64,000 bases of DNA from Annulohypoxylon bovei var. microspora (lineage: Eukaryota; Ascomycota; Sordariomycetes; Xylariales; Hypoxylaceae): positions 16,044-80,043 of the forward strand of contig MU405376.1 in assembly GCA_022836615.1 (NCBI GenBank), written 5' to 3'. Under the pieces are notes generated by a model. It was not told the origin of the DNA and ran no database searches. It saw only the letters and a program-made list of their open reading frames with translations. Below are positions 24,301-35,094 of this stretch, in pieces. The translations under genes and the position numbers were made by a program. The stretch's first letter is position 1; the number at the start of each line of letters is the position of its first letter.

Positions 24301-25899
24301 AGATAGACTGCAGTGTGGAGACGGTTCTTCCTCTGTTGACTCATTCTTGTTCCATCTAATGCAGGTCCTAAGGCTCCCAAAGCTTTAGAAGACCATAGCA
24401 GCATAGTACAGACGACCCATCACTTATTCTATAGGTCAACCATTCTACAACCTTGGAACCTGGCGCGATCCACTGTGATTCGACTGAAGATCCGGAAGTT
24501 CGATATACTACGCAGACTACGGTATATGTCTCGTTCCTATGGTTATGTTACTCGGAGACTCAGCCATCTAATTTGCTCCTGCATAAAACAATTGACAACT
24601 CACAGCTGTTGGAAATATTGGGATATTCCCCCGAACTGGTACCGCAGTAAGCACAATAGCTCGCTCGCTTGGCGGGGACGGGACATGCGCAATTCTGCAG
24701 GTCCGGATTCCTTAGAGCTGTGAGTAACAGTAGCAATGCTGATTGATATGCTAAAATAATACCAGAGAGAGCGTGAGGAATTACGACGATGGCATCATCC
24801 TTCTTCCTCTGACTGATAGGAGAAAGATTTGATACTCAAGGTCCAGTCCGAATAATACCTAGATAACATGATGATGATATTCTGTCGGGTTGGAATACGT
24901 AGGGGTTCCTGTTCCCCTTTCTGCCATGTTACATTCCTGCCAACAGGACAGCTACCATCAATTATGTATACTGGACTGCGGGGATTACCCTGGACTTTTA
25001 CTTTTACCTATGGGGACATTTCAACTATGCTGCTACGAAGAGTCCCTTTTTGCCTCTGCAAGGAGTCTTACGCGCCGCTCGTCCACCTTAGTTAGTCTCC
25101 TCAGCCAAAAGCTCAGAACCAATTGATCATGATTTTCTTGACTGTTATGTCATAACACGAAGGCTGCTAAGTTTCTAACTTTCAGATGACTATCGAAAAG
25201 CCTCACCAGTGACCAAGCATCTCTTGAGTATGATCGCCATTATTAGAGAATTATAGTGAGAATTATAGTACATGTACAAAGTATTCTAAGACCCGAGGGT
25301 TCGTCGCTCTTGCCCTGTGCAGGTGCGCCCCTGTGCCCCTCGTTACACATGTGCATTTACTAGCATTTACCAAGAAAATGTTCCTTGGAGGTGCTTGCCA
25401 TTCGCAAAAATTGTATTGCCAAGTTTAGCAACCGGTACCATGCATATTGCACACTGCACAGACCTTAGTGCCAGGTACCTACACTCTAAAAATTTACCCG
25501 ACAAACCAAACAACTTCCTTTAAACTTCAAGGCACCCGCTTCTACCTAGAACATTATCCACTTTAAGTCTTCTCTGTTCACCACGACAACCGTTTTAGCT
25601 GTATGATTTTTCTTCTTTCTTCGTCTTTTAGACCGGCGATTAATGATATCTAATTATTAACGACTTTTCCATACTGTCTTGTGTATATTTCGAGACCGAC
25701 TTGAGGCTCAGGCTAACATACCAACAACCTAATCTGTAGTTGTATTGCCAACGATTTAACGACTTCGTACTGTTTTCCCCAGCACCAACAAACGACTATC
25801 CATATATTCATGATAATGTGCAATGATATACGAGCTTAAGAAAGAAGAGTACTTGAGGGAAGCAAACATCTTTTTCTACTAGCAAGATAGACTTTTGCT
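21321..25899. other. Gene-poor AT-rich region
   Basis: About 4.6 kb without a recognised gene. Scattered short frames, for example 21858-22040, 24453-24650 and 24890-25126 on the plus strand, have partly protein-like composition but no domain, no consistent splice signals and no common frame. They may be further relics or chance. The last few hundred bases are presumably the promoter of the PHD gene. Confidence 0.45.
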
Positions 25900-28334
25900 A
25901 TGAGTGGAGATCAACAGACTCCAAGGCAAGACACTTTCACTATCCCTTCCTAATTGTCTCGGTGCTAATTCTGGTTTGTAGCTTTGGTGATCCAAACGCT
26001 CAGCCTCCCACTCCCAAACAGACCCCAACGTCTGCCGCCTTCCCAAGTTCTGTCTTCGAAACCCCCAAGAACAATCGAGCCTCTTTCGACGAGTCATCTG
26101 GTTGGACCCCTCAGTTTGCCGAAGAATATTCCGTCTTTAACGCTACTCCCGGCAACTTGAAGGGCTCTTCTCACCCTCACTTTGTCGACTATTCTGTTGC
26201 TACATCATTTCAGTCTTCGAACCATAAGAGGCCCTTGTCTACCGATAGTATCGCTGCCGAAATTGCAACTCATGTTACTCACTTCTCGCCGAACCCAGAC
26301 CTTTTACCGCCCGTTGATCCTTCTAGGCGGGTGCCTTCTTCTCCCAACCCCTTAGTGACTGGCCAAAACCCAACCGAAGCGGGTTTCCGGAATAGTTCGC
26401 AACAGCTGTCTAAGAAGGTCTGCCGAGACGCAGCGCAAGAGGTCCAGGTCCAGACGGCTACACCGCCCCCGTCTACTCATAAGGGACAGCGCCGACTTGC
26501 ACCAAAGCTGCAGACGGGCACCATGCAAAATGATGGATACGAACAGGAGTTCATAGCTGGCACACCGCAGCAGCAACATATGCCAAACTTCATTTCAACA
26601 ACCCCTACCGACATGTTTGGATACCCAATGTCGGCTCCAGCTACGGCTCCGAGCTTTGGAGACTCGCGCATGTTCTGGGACACTGACATGGGTGGCATGG
26701 ACCTCGACTTCTCAACTACCAGCGCCAATGTATTCCAGACCTCTGGCCACCGACCCATGAGCTCTCAGGACTGGGGTAAGTCCAACGAGATCTTTCAAGA
26801 GACGGGCGCAACCCCCCCACAAAGCCAGGATAATAACCAACCGGCGAAGAAGGAGCGCGCACTTGCGCCAAAACCTCCACCTCCAAGCTTAGACACGAAT
26901 GTTGCAGATTCGTCCATGTTCAGCTCTTCTTTCACTACTTCTGCCGACGACTCTTTTGCTATGATGAGCCATGGCGGCGGTGTGGATCCTGGCCTTCTTT
27001 TCACTAGACCGCCGTCGTCGAGTATGGAGTCTGCTCCCTTCAATCCCATGTCCCAGCCTCCCTTGATGCAGTCTTTTTCACAGCCAGAGCCTGTTACGTT
27101 AGTTGCGAAACCGCCAAAGCGTGGGACGGTTCGTCGCTCGGCTAGCACTAAGGAGATGAAAACTGGTAAGAAGGCAAGTCGGGTATCCGCAAGCTCGCCT
27201 ATTAAACCATCCGACCGCCCTGGCCTATCGCGGAGTTTTAGCGAGAAGATAACTCGAAAACCCGTTGGTAAGGCATCTAACTTACCCAATCTCGCACCGG
27301 CCACGCGACCTGTACCACAGAACACCGGAAGGTCGGTATCGCAAGGTTCGAGGCCAAGTGGGAGAATATCGCCGCTGAAAAATCAACCCCACCGACTGCC
27401 TAGCCTTTCATCCATTCCTGAAACGCCGGCCCCGCGAACCCAAACGTCAGTCAAGTTCACAATCGACTCTAAGGGTCGAGCTAGAGCAGAGACAACGACA
27501 GTAGTTCTAGACGATGACGATACAACACCAACAGTAGTGCGCCGTCGGAAGGAGCAGCGAGGCAAAGGGAAAAGCTGGGCATCTTCTGAGGATGACGAGT
27601 CATCTACGGACGATGAGCCCATTATCATTCCTAGCCGGAACACATCGTTCTCGTTACCACAACCACGGAGACCATCAACACACTCTTACCATTCTTCCCA
27701 GCGGAGTGTTAGCGACCAGAGCACCAGTAGCCTCGGAATATACTATAATGAACCCAACCCTATCGATCGTGGTGCTGAAAGCGAAGCCGAGACGGTGATG
27801 AATATGTCAGGCAGCGGTAATCTTGGCGACGCAGCAAGTGAGCTGCGTAAGGTTATGGAGAGCCGCCAGAAGAGGACGTCGAACCCGAATGGTAGCTTCA
27901 CGTCACGAGCGGCGTATAGTAATAGCTCAACAGTAACGCCCGCCTCCTCCAAGACTAGCGATCTCCATACTCCATCCACTGACCGTGGTCACCAAATCCG
28001 ATGTGTTTGCAACACAAATAGTAGCCACGGAAATAGTTATATGGTTCAATGGTAGTCTCTCCCTCTTCCCCCCTACGTAGTCGAGGCGTACGATAACGTC
28101 AATGGCCGTGGCTAATTCCATTTTAGTGGATCGTGTGATATGTGGCTTCATGGCAAATGCGTCAACATCACCCGACAAACGCTTCCTAAGGTTTATATTT
28201 GCGCGTTCTGCGCAAATACGCCCAACGCCCACGGGATGCGAGGAAGGGAGGTACGCAGGAGCACGGGAGGAGCGAACCCCCGAGTGCCTGCTACGTCTCC
28301 GCTAGCGCACAAGTCATTCAAGTCGTTTAGATGA
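25900..28334 (+). CDS. PHD-finger protein
   Basis: Predicted exons 25900-25925, 25982-28051 and 28127-28334 give 767 aa. The first intron has a GC donor (AG then GCAAGA) and a TTGTAG acceptor, joining MSGDQQTP to SFGDPNAQPPTP. The second has a GTAGTC donor, a GCTAATT branch and a TTTTAG acceptor. That junction rebuilds a C4HC3 PHD finger at residues about 681-728: CVC, MVQC, GSC, MWLHGKC, VYICAFC. The central 650 residues are Ser/Pro-rich and probably disordered, with basic patches and an acidic run (VVLDDDDTT). PHD fingers usually read histone H3 tails, so a nuclear chromatin role is likely. After the finger comes a basic tail (RGREVRRSTGG). Upstream there is no better start in frame. Without both introns the protein would lose its N-terminus and half the finger. 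Confidence 0.85.
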
Positions 28335-29264
28335 AGTTGATTCGTGGTGCTCCAAGCTATCCGACTGTCCGATCAAGCATATTGTGCGATATCTTCCTTC
28401 TACCGTAATAGGGATATATGAAAGGTGCCCGGTGGGAATTATAAATGGAGATAGAATAGGTCTGCCAGATGCCAGATGCGAGCTGAGGACTTTTGCGTAC
28501 ACATGATACCCTGATCTATTTTGTAGACGAGTAGCAATGAGAACCGCCGATTTGAGAAATCAAGGGGCTGGGATCCTAATATGATATGCTGGTATTTGTG
28601 ACTTGTCGTCTACATATGTACATGTACGCGTGGTTCCTGTATGATGCTTGCGCAGGGAACCAACGAGATTTGAGATCGTCACAGCTGTAAGTGATGTAGA
28701 TGATCTACTAGCCCACCTTACCACGTAAACTACCAAGGTAAGGGTATCCATTCGTATTTGATAAATGAGGTTCCTACTTGCTAATGTATTTTAATATATT
28801 ATTCTATGAAGCGGATATCTCTGTTAAGTATTTCAGGAGCTTCAATGTTTTCTTCATTAATCGGTACTACCTAGGTACCTAGGTGGGTAATTAGAAGTCA
28901 CTAGCGAACGATAAAAATTGTCGCCCATCACTCAAAGTAGCAACCCATTATATAATAGCTAATAATAGGGGCAAGGCAGTAGAGCAATTCGGGACAATTG
29001 CAACGAACCTTCCTCACGTGTCTTTCGGCCGAAATAGAAGTAAATGAAGAGATAGAAGGCCGATCTCGGCACGGCGGGGTATATCGGAAGCGAAGCAATT
29101 GAGCGCGGGGCAGCTCCGGTCGACTTTTTCATAGTTTGTGTTTGTGTTATCCCTTAATTAGATTAAAATCGGAACGTCTTCTTTATACCATACCACAATT
29201 CGTCTTCTTGCAATCAACTTGCAAATACTTCCCTATCACAGTTCTCTCCAATTGACCCCTCAAA
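28335..29264. other. Intergenic spacer and promoter of the isopropylmalate dehydrogenase gene
   Basis: AT-rich spacer with a TACCTAGGTACCTAGGT palindrome at about 28868-28885. A CT-rich leader precedes the start codon at 29265. No clear CCGG-N2-CCGG Leu3-type site was seen. Confidence 0.5.
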
Positions 29265-30710
29265 ATGGCCACACATAATATCGTAGTCTTCGGCGGAGAC
29301 CACTCCGGTCCAGAGGTTGTAGCCGAGGCCGTCAAGGTACGTTATGCGTTGTGAGGCAAAGGCCAATTGGAAGGCGGAAGAGCGGTTATGCAAAGTCAGC
29401 TTCCAGTAGGAACAAGTTGCTAACGTAAGATTATATCCTGCTAGGTTATCGAGGCAATTGAGTCCTCCAGCTCCTCCGGCAACAAGTTCAACCTACAAGA
29501 TCACTTAATAGGAGGTGTACGTCTATTTCCTTTCCCCGAATTCAAACATGCCACTCTCCAGAAGCTCGGACTTCCCCAATCCCACATCGCCACCTCCACC
29601 TCCACCTCCACCTCCCGTTCCCAATGATCGACACGCCAGCTAACGAACACGACCCAAACCTAACAGTGCTCCATCAACGCCCACGGCAAGCCCCTCACAG
29701 ACGCGGCCCTCTCGGCGGCCCAGTCGGCGGACGCGGTGCTGCTCGGGGCCATCGGCGGGCCGGAATGGGGCACGGGGGCGGTGCGGCCGGAGCAGGGGAT
29801 CCTGAAGCTGCGCAAGGAGATGGGGACGTACGGCAACCTGCGGCCGTGCTTCTTCCCGTCGGACTCGCTGGTCGACTTCTCGCCGCTCAAGGCCGAAATC
29901 GTGCGCGGCACCAACTTCACCGTCGTGCGCGAGCTCACCGGCGGCATCTACTTCGGCGAGCGCCAGGAGGCTGGTGACGGCGACGTCGCCTGGGATACCG
30001 AGCTGTACTCCCGGGCCGAGATCGAGCGCATCACGCGCCTGGCCGCCCACCTCGCGCTCGCGAGCGACCCGCCCGCGCCCGTCTGGAGCTTGGACAAGGC
30101 GAACGTGCTGGCGACGAGCCGGCTGTGGCGCAAGGTCGTCACCGAGGTGATGGCGAAAGAGTTTCCCCAGCTCACGGTCCAGCACCAGCTCATCGATAGC
30201 GCGGCCATGATCATGGTCAAGAACCCGCGCGGCCTGAACGGTGTGGTGGTCACGAGTAACCTGTTCGGCGACATCATCAGCGACGAGGCGAGCGTGATCC
30301 CCGGAAGTATTGGATTGAGCCCGAGTGCGAGTCTGAGCGGGATACCGGATGGCAAGAGCAAGTGTAATGGCATTTACGAGCCGATTCACGGTAGGTTTTT
30401 TTTTTTTTTTTTTTGGCAGTCTCCCCTATAGAGCTCCTCTTTGTTCTAGTTTGAATACTAACCAAACTACCCTTCAGGCTCGGCCCCTGACATCTCCGGT
30501 AAGGGAATTGTCAACCCCATTGGCACCATCCTCTCCGTTGCTATGATGTTCCGATACTCGTTCGCGTTACCGAAGGAGGCCGATGCCATCGAGGCGGCGG
30601 TCAAGAACGTCATCGACAGCGGCGTCCGAACAAAGGATCTCGGCGGCTCGGCTAGTACTAAGGAGATGGGCGACGCTGTCGTGGCGGAGTTGACCAAGAT
30701 CCTGAAATAG
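29265..30710 (+). CDS. leu2: 3-isopropylmalate dehydrogenase
   Basis: Predicted exons 29265-29336, 29445-29516, 29667-30390 and 30478-30710 give 366 aa, the usual family length. It oxidatively decarboxylates 3-isopropylmalate with NAD+ in leucine biosynthesis. Visible signatures: N-terminal VVFGGDHSGPEVV, substrate-binding RPEQGILKLRKEMGTYGNLRP, ELTGGIYFGE, VTSNLFGDIISDEASVIPGS and the cofactor segment EPIHGSAPDISGKGIVNP. Introns have GTACGT, GTACGT and GTAGGT donors. The third holds an 18-T run and the second a CCACCT repeat. Junctions give HLIGG/CSINAHG and EPIHG/SAPDIS without gaps. Exon 3 is very GC-rich compared with exons 1 and 2. The stop is TAG, showing that TAG ends translation in this genome. 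It is convergent with Med10. Confidence 0.96.
29590..29615 (+). repeat. (CCACCT)n repeat inside leu2 intron 2
   Basis: Four to five tandem CCACCT units within the predicted second intron of the isopropylmalate dehydrogenase gene. Confidence 0.85.
30394..30411 (+). repeat. Poly-T run inside leu2 intron 3
   Basis: Eighteen consecutive T residues directly after the GTAGG donor of the third leu2 intron. A similar T run occurs at about 32932-32948 in non-coding sequence. Confidence 0.9.
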
Positions 30711-31244
30711 AGGCTCGTCACGGTAGGAATACACCCGGGTGAAACATATCTTGCATTACGGATAGGCGAGGCCCCATAAACAAGGCTGGTAGACAAAAGG
30801 GTATCTACGCATGTTAGGTAACGCGCTGTATTTCCGAGCAATTCAAACCTAGTTAAAGACAAAACTGCATGTCATGTAATATTCGTTCGTGGTTGTGGTT
30901 CGATGATAGGCGTGGCATGCCAGCTAGCCGGTTTCATTGGTATATGTCCTTGGGTATAATTTTAAATCTCCCCATTCGCGATGCATCCTTCTGACATCTC
31001 CATGTCAAGATACCAGCTTAATGCCTGCGTGTGAAATGCAGCCGGAACGCCAAATCATGCATGAAAAAGCCCCCTCCCCCATCTGGCAGGACTCCGTAGA
31101 TCTGTAGACACCCCACCAGCTTCGAAGAGGTGTGCTCCTCCCAGTCGAAATATCCTCAGAAAATCAGGAAAATATCACGCACGTCGCCAACCCTATCTCC
31201 CCTTTTTATCCCACATCCAGATTTTATCCGTATCCCACCTCCCC
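30711..31244. other. Intergenic region between convergent leu2 and Med10
   Basis: The 3' flanks of two convergent genes. No further gene was recognised. Confidence 0.6.
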
Positions 31245-31807
31245 TCACCTCCGGCCCCTCGTATTCACCAGCACCCTCGCGGTATCGTCGCGCAGCTCCG
31301 GCATGGCCTTGTCCATCTCGCCGGCCAGCACGTCGCGGAAGGCGGCGAAGGCGCCCTGCTTGCCGCGGGCGAGCTGGTTGCCGCGGCGCACGAGCTCGAC
31401 GAACTCGCGCGTGTAGATGTCGGGGTTGCGGCCGTTGTCGACGTACTGGATCAGCTCGGGCGGGATCTTGGGCAGGTCCTCGGCGCCGCTCCTCCCGCCG
31501 TCCGCCGCCGGCAGCGCGCGGTCGTGGATCGCCTGCAGGTTCGAGGACAGCGTGCGCAGCTCGTTGGCGATGACGTCGCGGGAGGAGGCGCGCGCGTTGG
31601 GCGTGCCGCCTGATGACGATGATGTGGAGGTTGCGTCGAAGTTGGTTACTTGCACCATGATGTTGGTTAGGGTCTGGATCGTGTCTTTGAGCTGCTCTGT
31701 TTTGCGGGTGGGTTAGCGTTGAGGCGAGCGTGTGTGGAGGGGAGGAGGGGAGAGGGGAGAGGCGTACGCTCGAGGGCGTCGTGGTCGACGCGCGGTAATG
31801 GAGCCAT
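31245..31807 (-). CDS. MED10: Mediator complex subunit 10 (Med10/Nut2)
   Basis: Predicted minus-strand exons 31807-31768 and 31696-31245 give 163 aa. The intron 31697-31767 (71 nt) has a GTACGC donor and an AACAG acceptor. Splicing gives MAPLPRVDHDALE followed by QQLKDTIQTLTNIMVQVTNF, which is the Med10 N-terminal helix. The family core IPPELIQYVDNGRNPDIYTR and EFVELVRRGNQLARGK follows (about residues 100-135). Med10 belongs to the middle module of Mediator, which links activators to RNA polymerase II. A low-complexity Ser/Gly insertion lies in the middle. The coding exon is very GC-rich. The start has an AGCC-equivalent context (ACC-ATG-G on the minus strand). Confidence 0.95.
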
Positions 31808-34800
31808 GGTGTTTGATGTCCAGGGGCTTGGATTGAAATATATGATAAGAGAGGGTCTTATCTTGGTATTCGAGTGATAATTGTAAGTATTTTTACGAGA
31901 TGGTGCTCGATGTTCCGTACGTAAACTTGAATCGAATTGTGTGGCTTCGAGGATGATGATGATGAGGGAAGCTTGAAGCCACTATTAGCGGGTTACCTAA
32001 AAAGGGTGCGGCTGTCGTGCAAGGATCAGGCGTCGGAAAGAATATTGGCCAATCAACGGTCCGCGTTTTTACCCCGGGTTTTAATATATGGCACAGTATC
32101 GATACGTACCTTTTTTACTGTCCACAATAAAACTCCTGTCGGAAATATTTACTCTAAAACCATGATAATAGTTATCCAAATGTACGTAAGTTATCATACT
32201 ATCTAATAGTTTTCTGTTCGATCTAGCTATTTAATACCATCGAATCGTCTTTAACAACAAATATAGCCATCCAACTAGGACTTACGAACGTACAAAGGCT
32301 TATAAATCATGACGGTATTCAGTCTTAGGCAAACGCCAGTTACTCATAGTTGACAAATTAACAAACAAGCCAATTACTATAATAACCCTATTTTTCAACT
32401 ACTTATCTAGGATATATATAGGTAGGTACCTAAGCTAATTATACACAGCAGGAACCCAATATCACCTAGTCTTACCCAGAGTTGGGTGGAGTCATTGAGA
32501 AATGCTTGAAGCAAGTCCTTGTATGAAAGGTTCAAGCTCTGGGAAGCTGTTGCTGGACTCAAGACTTAATACTCCCCACAGTGAAGCTAACAATAAGGGT
32601 CTCTCCTTATGCCCCAATATACCTCCACGGTGCCGCCGACAATGTAAAACGGCATTGTGATGGGATGTCGTCAGGGTAATAGACAATCAGAAGATTCTGA
32701 AATGTTTGTGTGTTCAGGCTACCTTGAGTTAATGCCTGGATCGGGGGTCTTCAAATGCCCAAGAAAGCTGTAACTTCGCGTCAAGTCGAGGTGTGCATGC
32801 GTCCGATTTTAACGGACTCTGATCGATTCTCTGAGGGAATCTGTAAGAAAATAGAGTAGAAGTTTCAGTAGGACGGTCTTCTTGTCGAGTATCGCGTGTG
32901 CTATGTGACAGTAACAACAACACGATGTTCTTTTTTTTTTTTTTTTTTCGGATCGTCCTCATCGTCCCGTTCATCGACGGAATCGGGCTATAAGAGATCT
33001 TAGAATCTTGGGGTTGAGCATCTGACGTGCTCCGAGCCATGAACGCTTGGTCTTGAGGCTCGAAATATGTGTGTTGGTGAGCATTACCGCCGTGCTGATC
33101 ATAAAAGCTTGCGTTCTTAGGCAAGATCTTCGAACGCGGTCTTATCTAGATCTATTACGTTTATTAGTGTGTAACATCAAGGTTTTCCTCCTTTCCAATA
33201 GCATTTCTAATTCTGCAAACACATCAGGCCACTCTGCTCATTTCAATTCCTTGTCGATGGAAACTATTTTTCGCTTCCATTTTTCTCGTTCATATCTCCT
33301 AACCCCCGTATGGGAAGGCCATTTTTCGGAGCTGTGAGAAGAACTCGGCTTGAGTTCCTTGGGCAGGTATATTTCGATAAGCTGGATTATATCCGAGTTC
33401 TTGGTATTGGATTGAGTGAAGCAAGCTAAGAAGATAGTCAGTTGATTGGTTCGTTGATGATGCCTCTTGGAAAATATTTTACTCTGTTAGTAAATGCCTC
33501 GTCATTCATTGGTCCCTCCAGCATGTCAGTCTGTGTTTTGAAGTCTCTTTCATGAGACCGGTTCGTCTGTGTCGTGTATGTACAATCAAAGAAGAAGTGT
33601 GGGAAGTTTCCTCCCTGGTGGGTTTCGCTGGTGGCGGGGGTGTCTTATCTGTGCAGTTGAGTACCATCCATCTTAGCCCGCAATTATCCAGCCATCTTAA
33701 CACGCTTGATGGAATATGTCCGAATCCTCTTATTGCACCTCCGTAGATTTGTAGGAGCAAGCAGTCCCAGGGATTATTGGACGCGAGTAATCACAAGATT
33801 CCCACCGACGACGGATTTGGATCTCGAGAAAATTGTCCATCATCTGGTGCCTGGTGGCATATGTCTAGTGCCTGGTGCGAAATGGTCCGGCCTCGTGGAA
33901 TCGATTGGTCCACCGAGGTGTCCTCCCGTTAAACGGAGAGGATGCTACCAATGTTATGTGATGGCACCTTGGCTCTTCATGTGCTGGTATTCTCTAGGTC
34001 TACCATATATCTGCTAAGTGTAGCTAATACCTGATATGGACATGTGTGGGGGATAAGTAGTATGTCGCCTGACATTATGTTGCTGTACGCACGAACGGTT
34101 TGGGTGCGTTCAGCCTGGGGTCAGGACAGACTATTTTGAAGAAGGGCTGAGATCCTTAGAAGTAGATGAATTCAGAAAAGGAAATGGTATAATCAGGTGA
34201 ATAAGCGTGTCATATATAACCACTTAAACCTGACTGGGAAAATTCTAACGGGCAGCCAATTGTATAGGTAGTCATTGGCGTAATCAACTAACTTTAAAAA
34301 AATAGTAAAAAGTTAAGGTTTATGTATGTGTTTACTGGCTCAAGCAATAATGACTTACCTACCTAGGTATTATTTGCTCAAGATTTTCAAGTATAACCTT
34401 GGAAGTTTAGAAAATAAAGTATGTTTGAACGTAATGAGAAGATATTACTACCTGTTAAGCGCAAACTTGAGACAATTTAATAATAAACCTCTCATACTGA
34501 CTTAGGGAAGGGCGATGCCTAGAAAGAAACTGTGATTAATTAACTTTAGTTAGTTATTTGAACAAACTTTTTAATATGTTTTATGGCCTTTCGTCTTATA
34601 AGAATCTTCTTAAATACGATAAACATGTACCTACTCACGGATATGGGCATCAGCGTTAAATAATCGAGGATAGTTGCATTGGGATATAAAAGAGTGAACC
34701 AATCAAAACAAGCGACATGTTCTAATCGGGAAACCTTGACGTCACATAATAACGTCGTAGAATAAAAGCAAGCTAGTTCCTTACCTAAAGTAATATTAAT

Positions 34801-35094
34801 AAATACACCAATATTTAGATAAATGGTATAATACCGGAGTTTTAATCAGTTTGGCTCTTATAAGCTTTCGATAGTAGTGATTTCGATACAGTCGCAGATG
34901 CACGTCCAGGAAAATCCAAACATCACGGTCGGCCTACTAAAACATATCGAAAATTCCCTGATCTTCGAATACCTATAGCCCAAATAGTTATATTCTTCGA
35001 ACTGTAAAGTAAGTTTAATATTACTCAAGAAAAACGGAATCATAGGTAGTAATACCTCAACGTAGGAACTTATCCATACTAACCTCTTGAGGTA
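31808..35094. other. Gene-poor spacer
   Basis: About 3.3 kb with no recognised gene. It contains TACC/GGTA palindromes at about 32420-32432 and 34358-34370 and a T run near 32932-32948. Much of 34.2-35.0 kb is strongly AT-rich. Confidence 0.55.

Noticed and set aside
29640..30389. A 249-codon antisense open frame across leu2 exon 3
   Set aside because: It mirrors a GC-rich coding exon where reverse-strand stops are rare. The leu2 product is certain and the antisense protein is Arg/Ala-rich without any domain.
32492..32686. Minus-strand frames with a start resembling a small mitochondrial ATP synthase subunit
   Set aside because: Only the first few residues (MPFYIVGG) are suggestive. The following sequence does not match and no splice pair rescues it.
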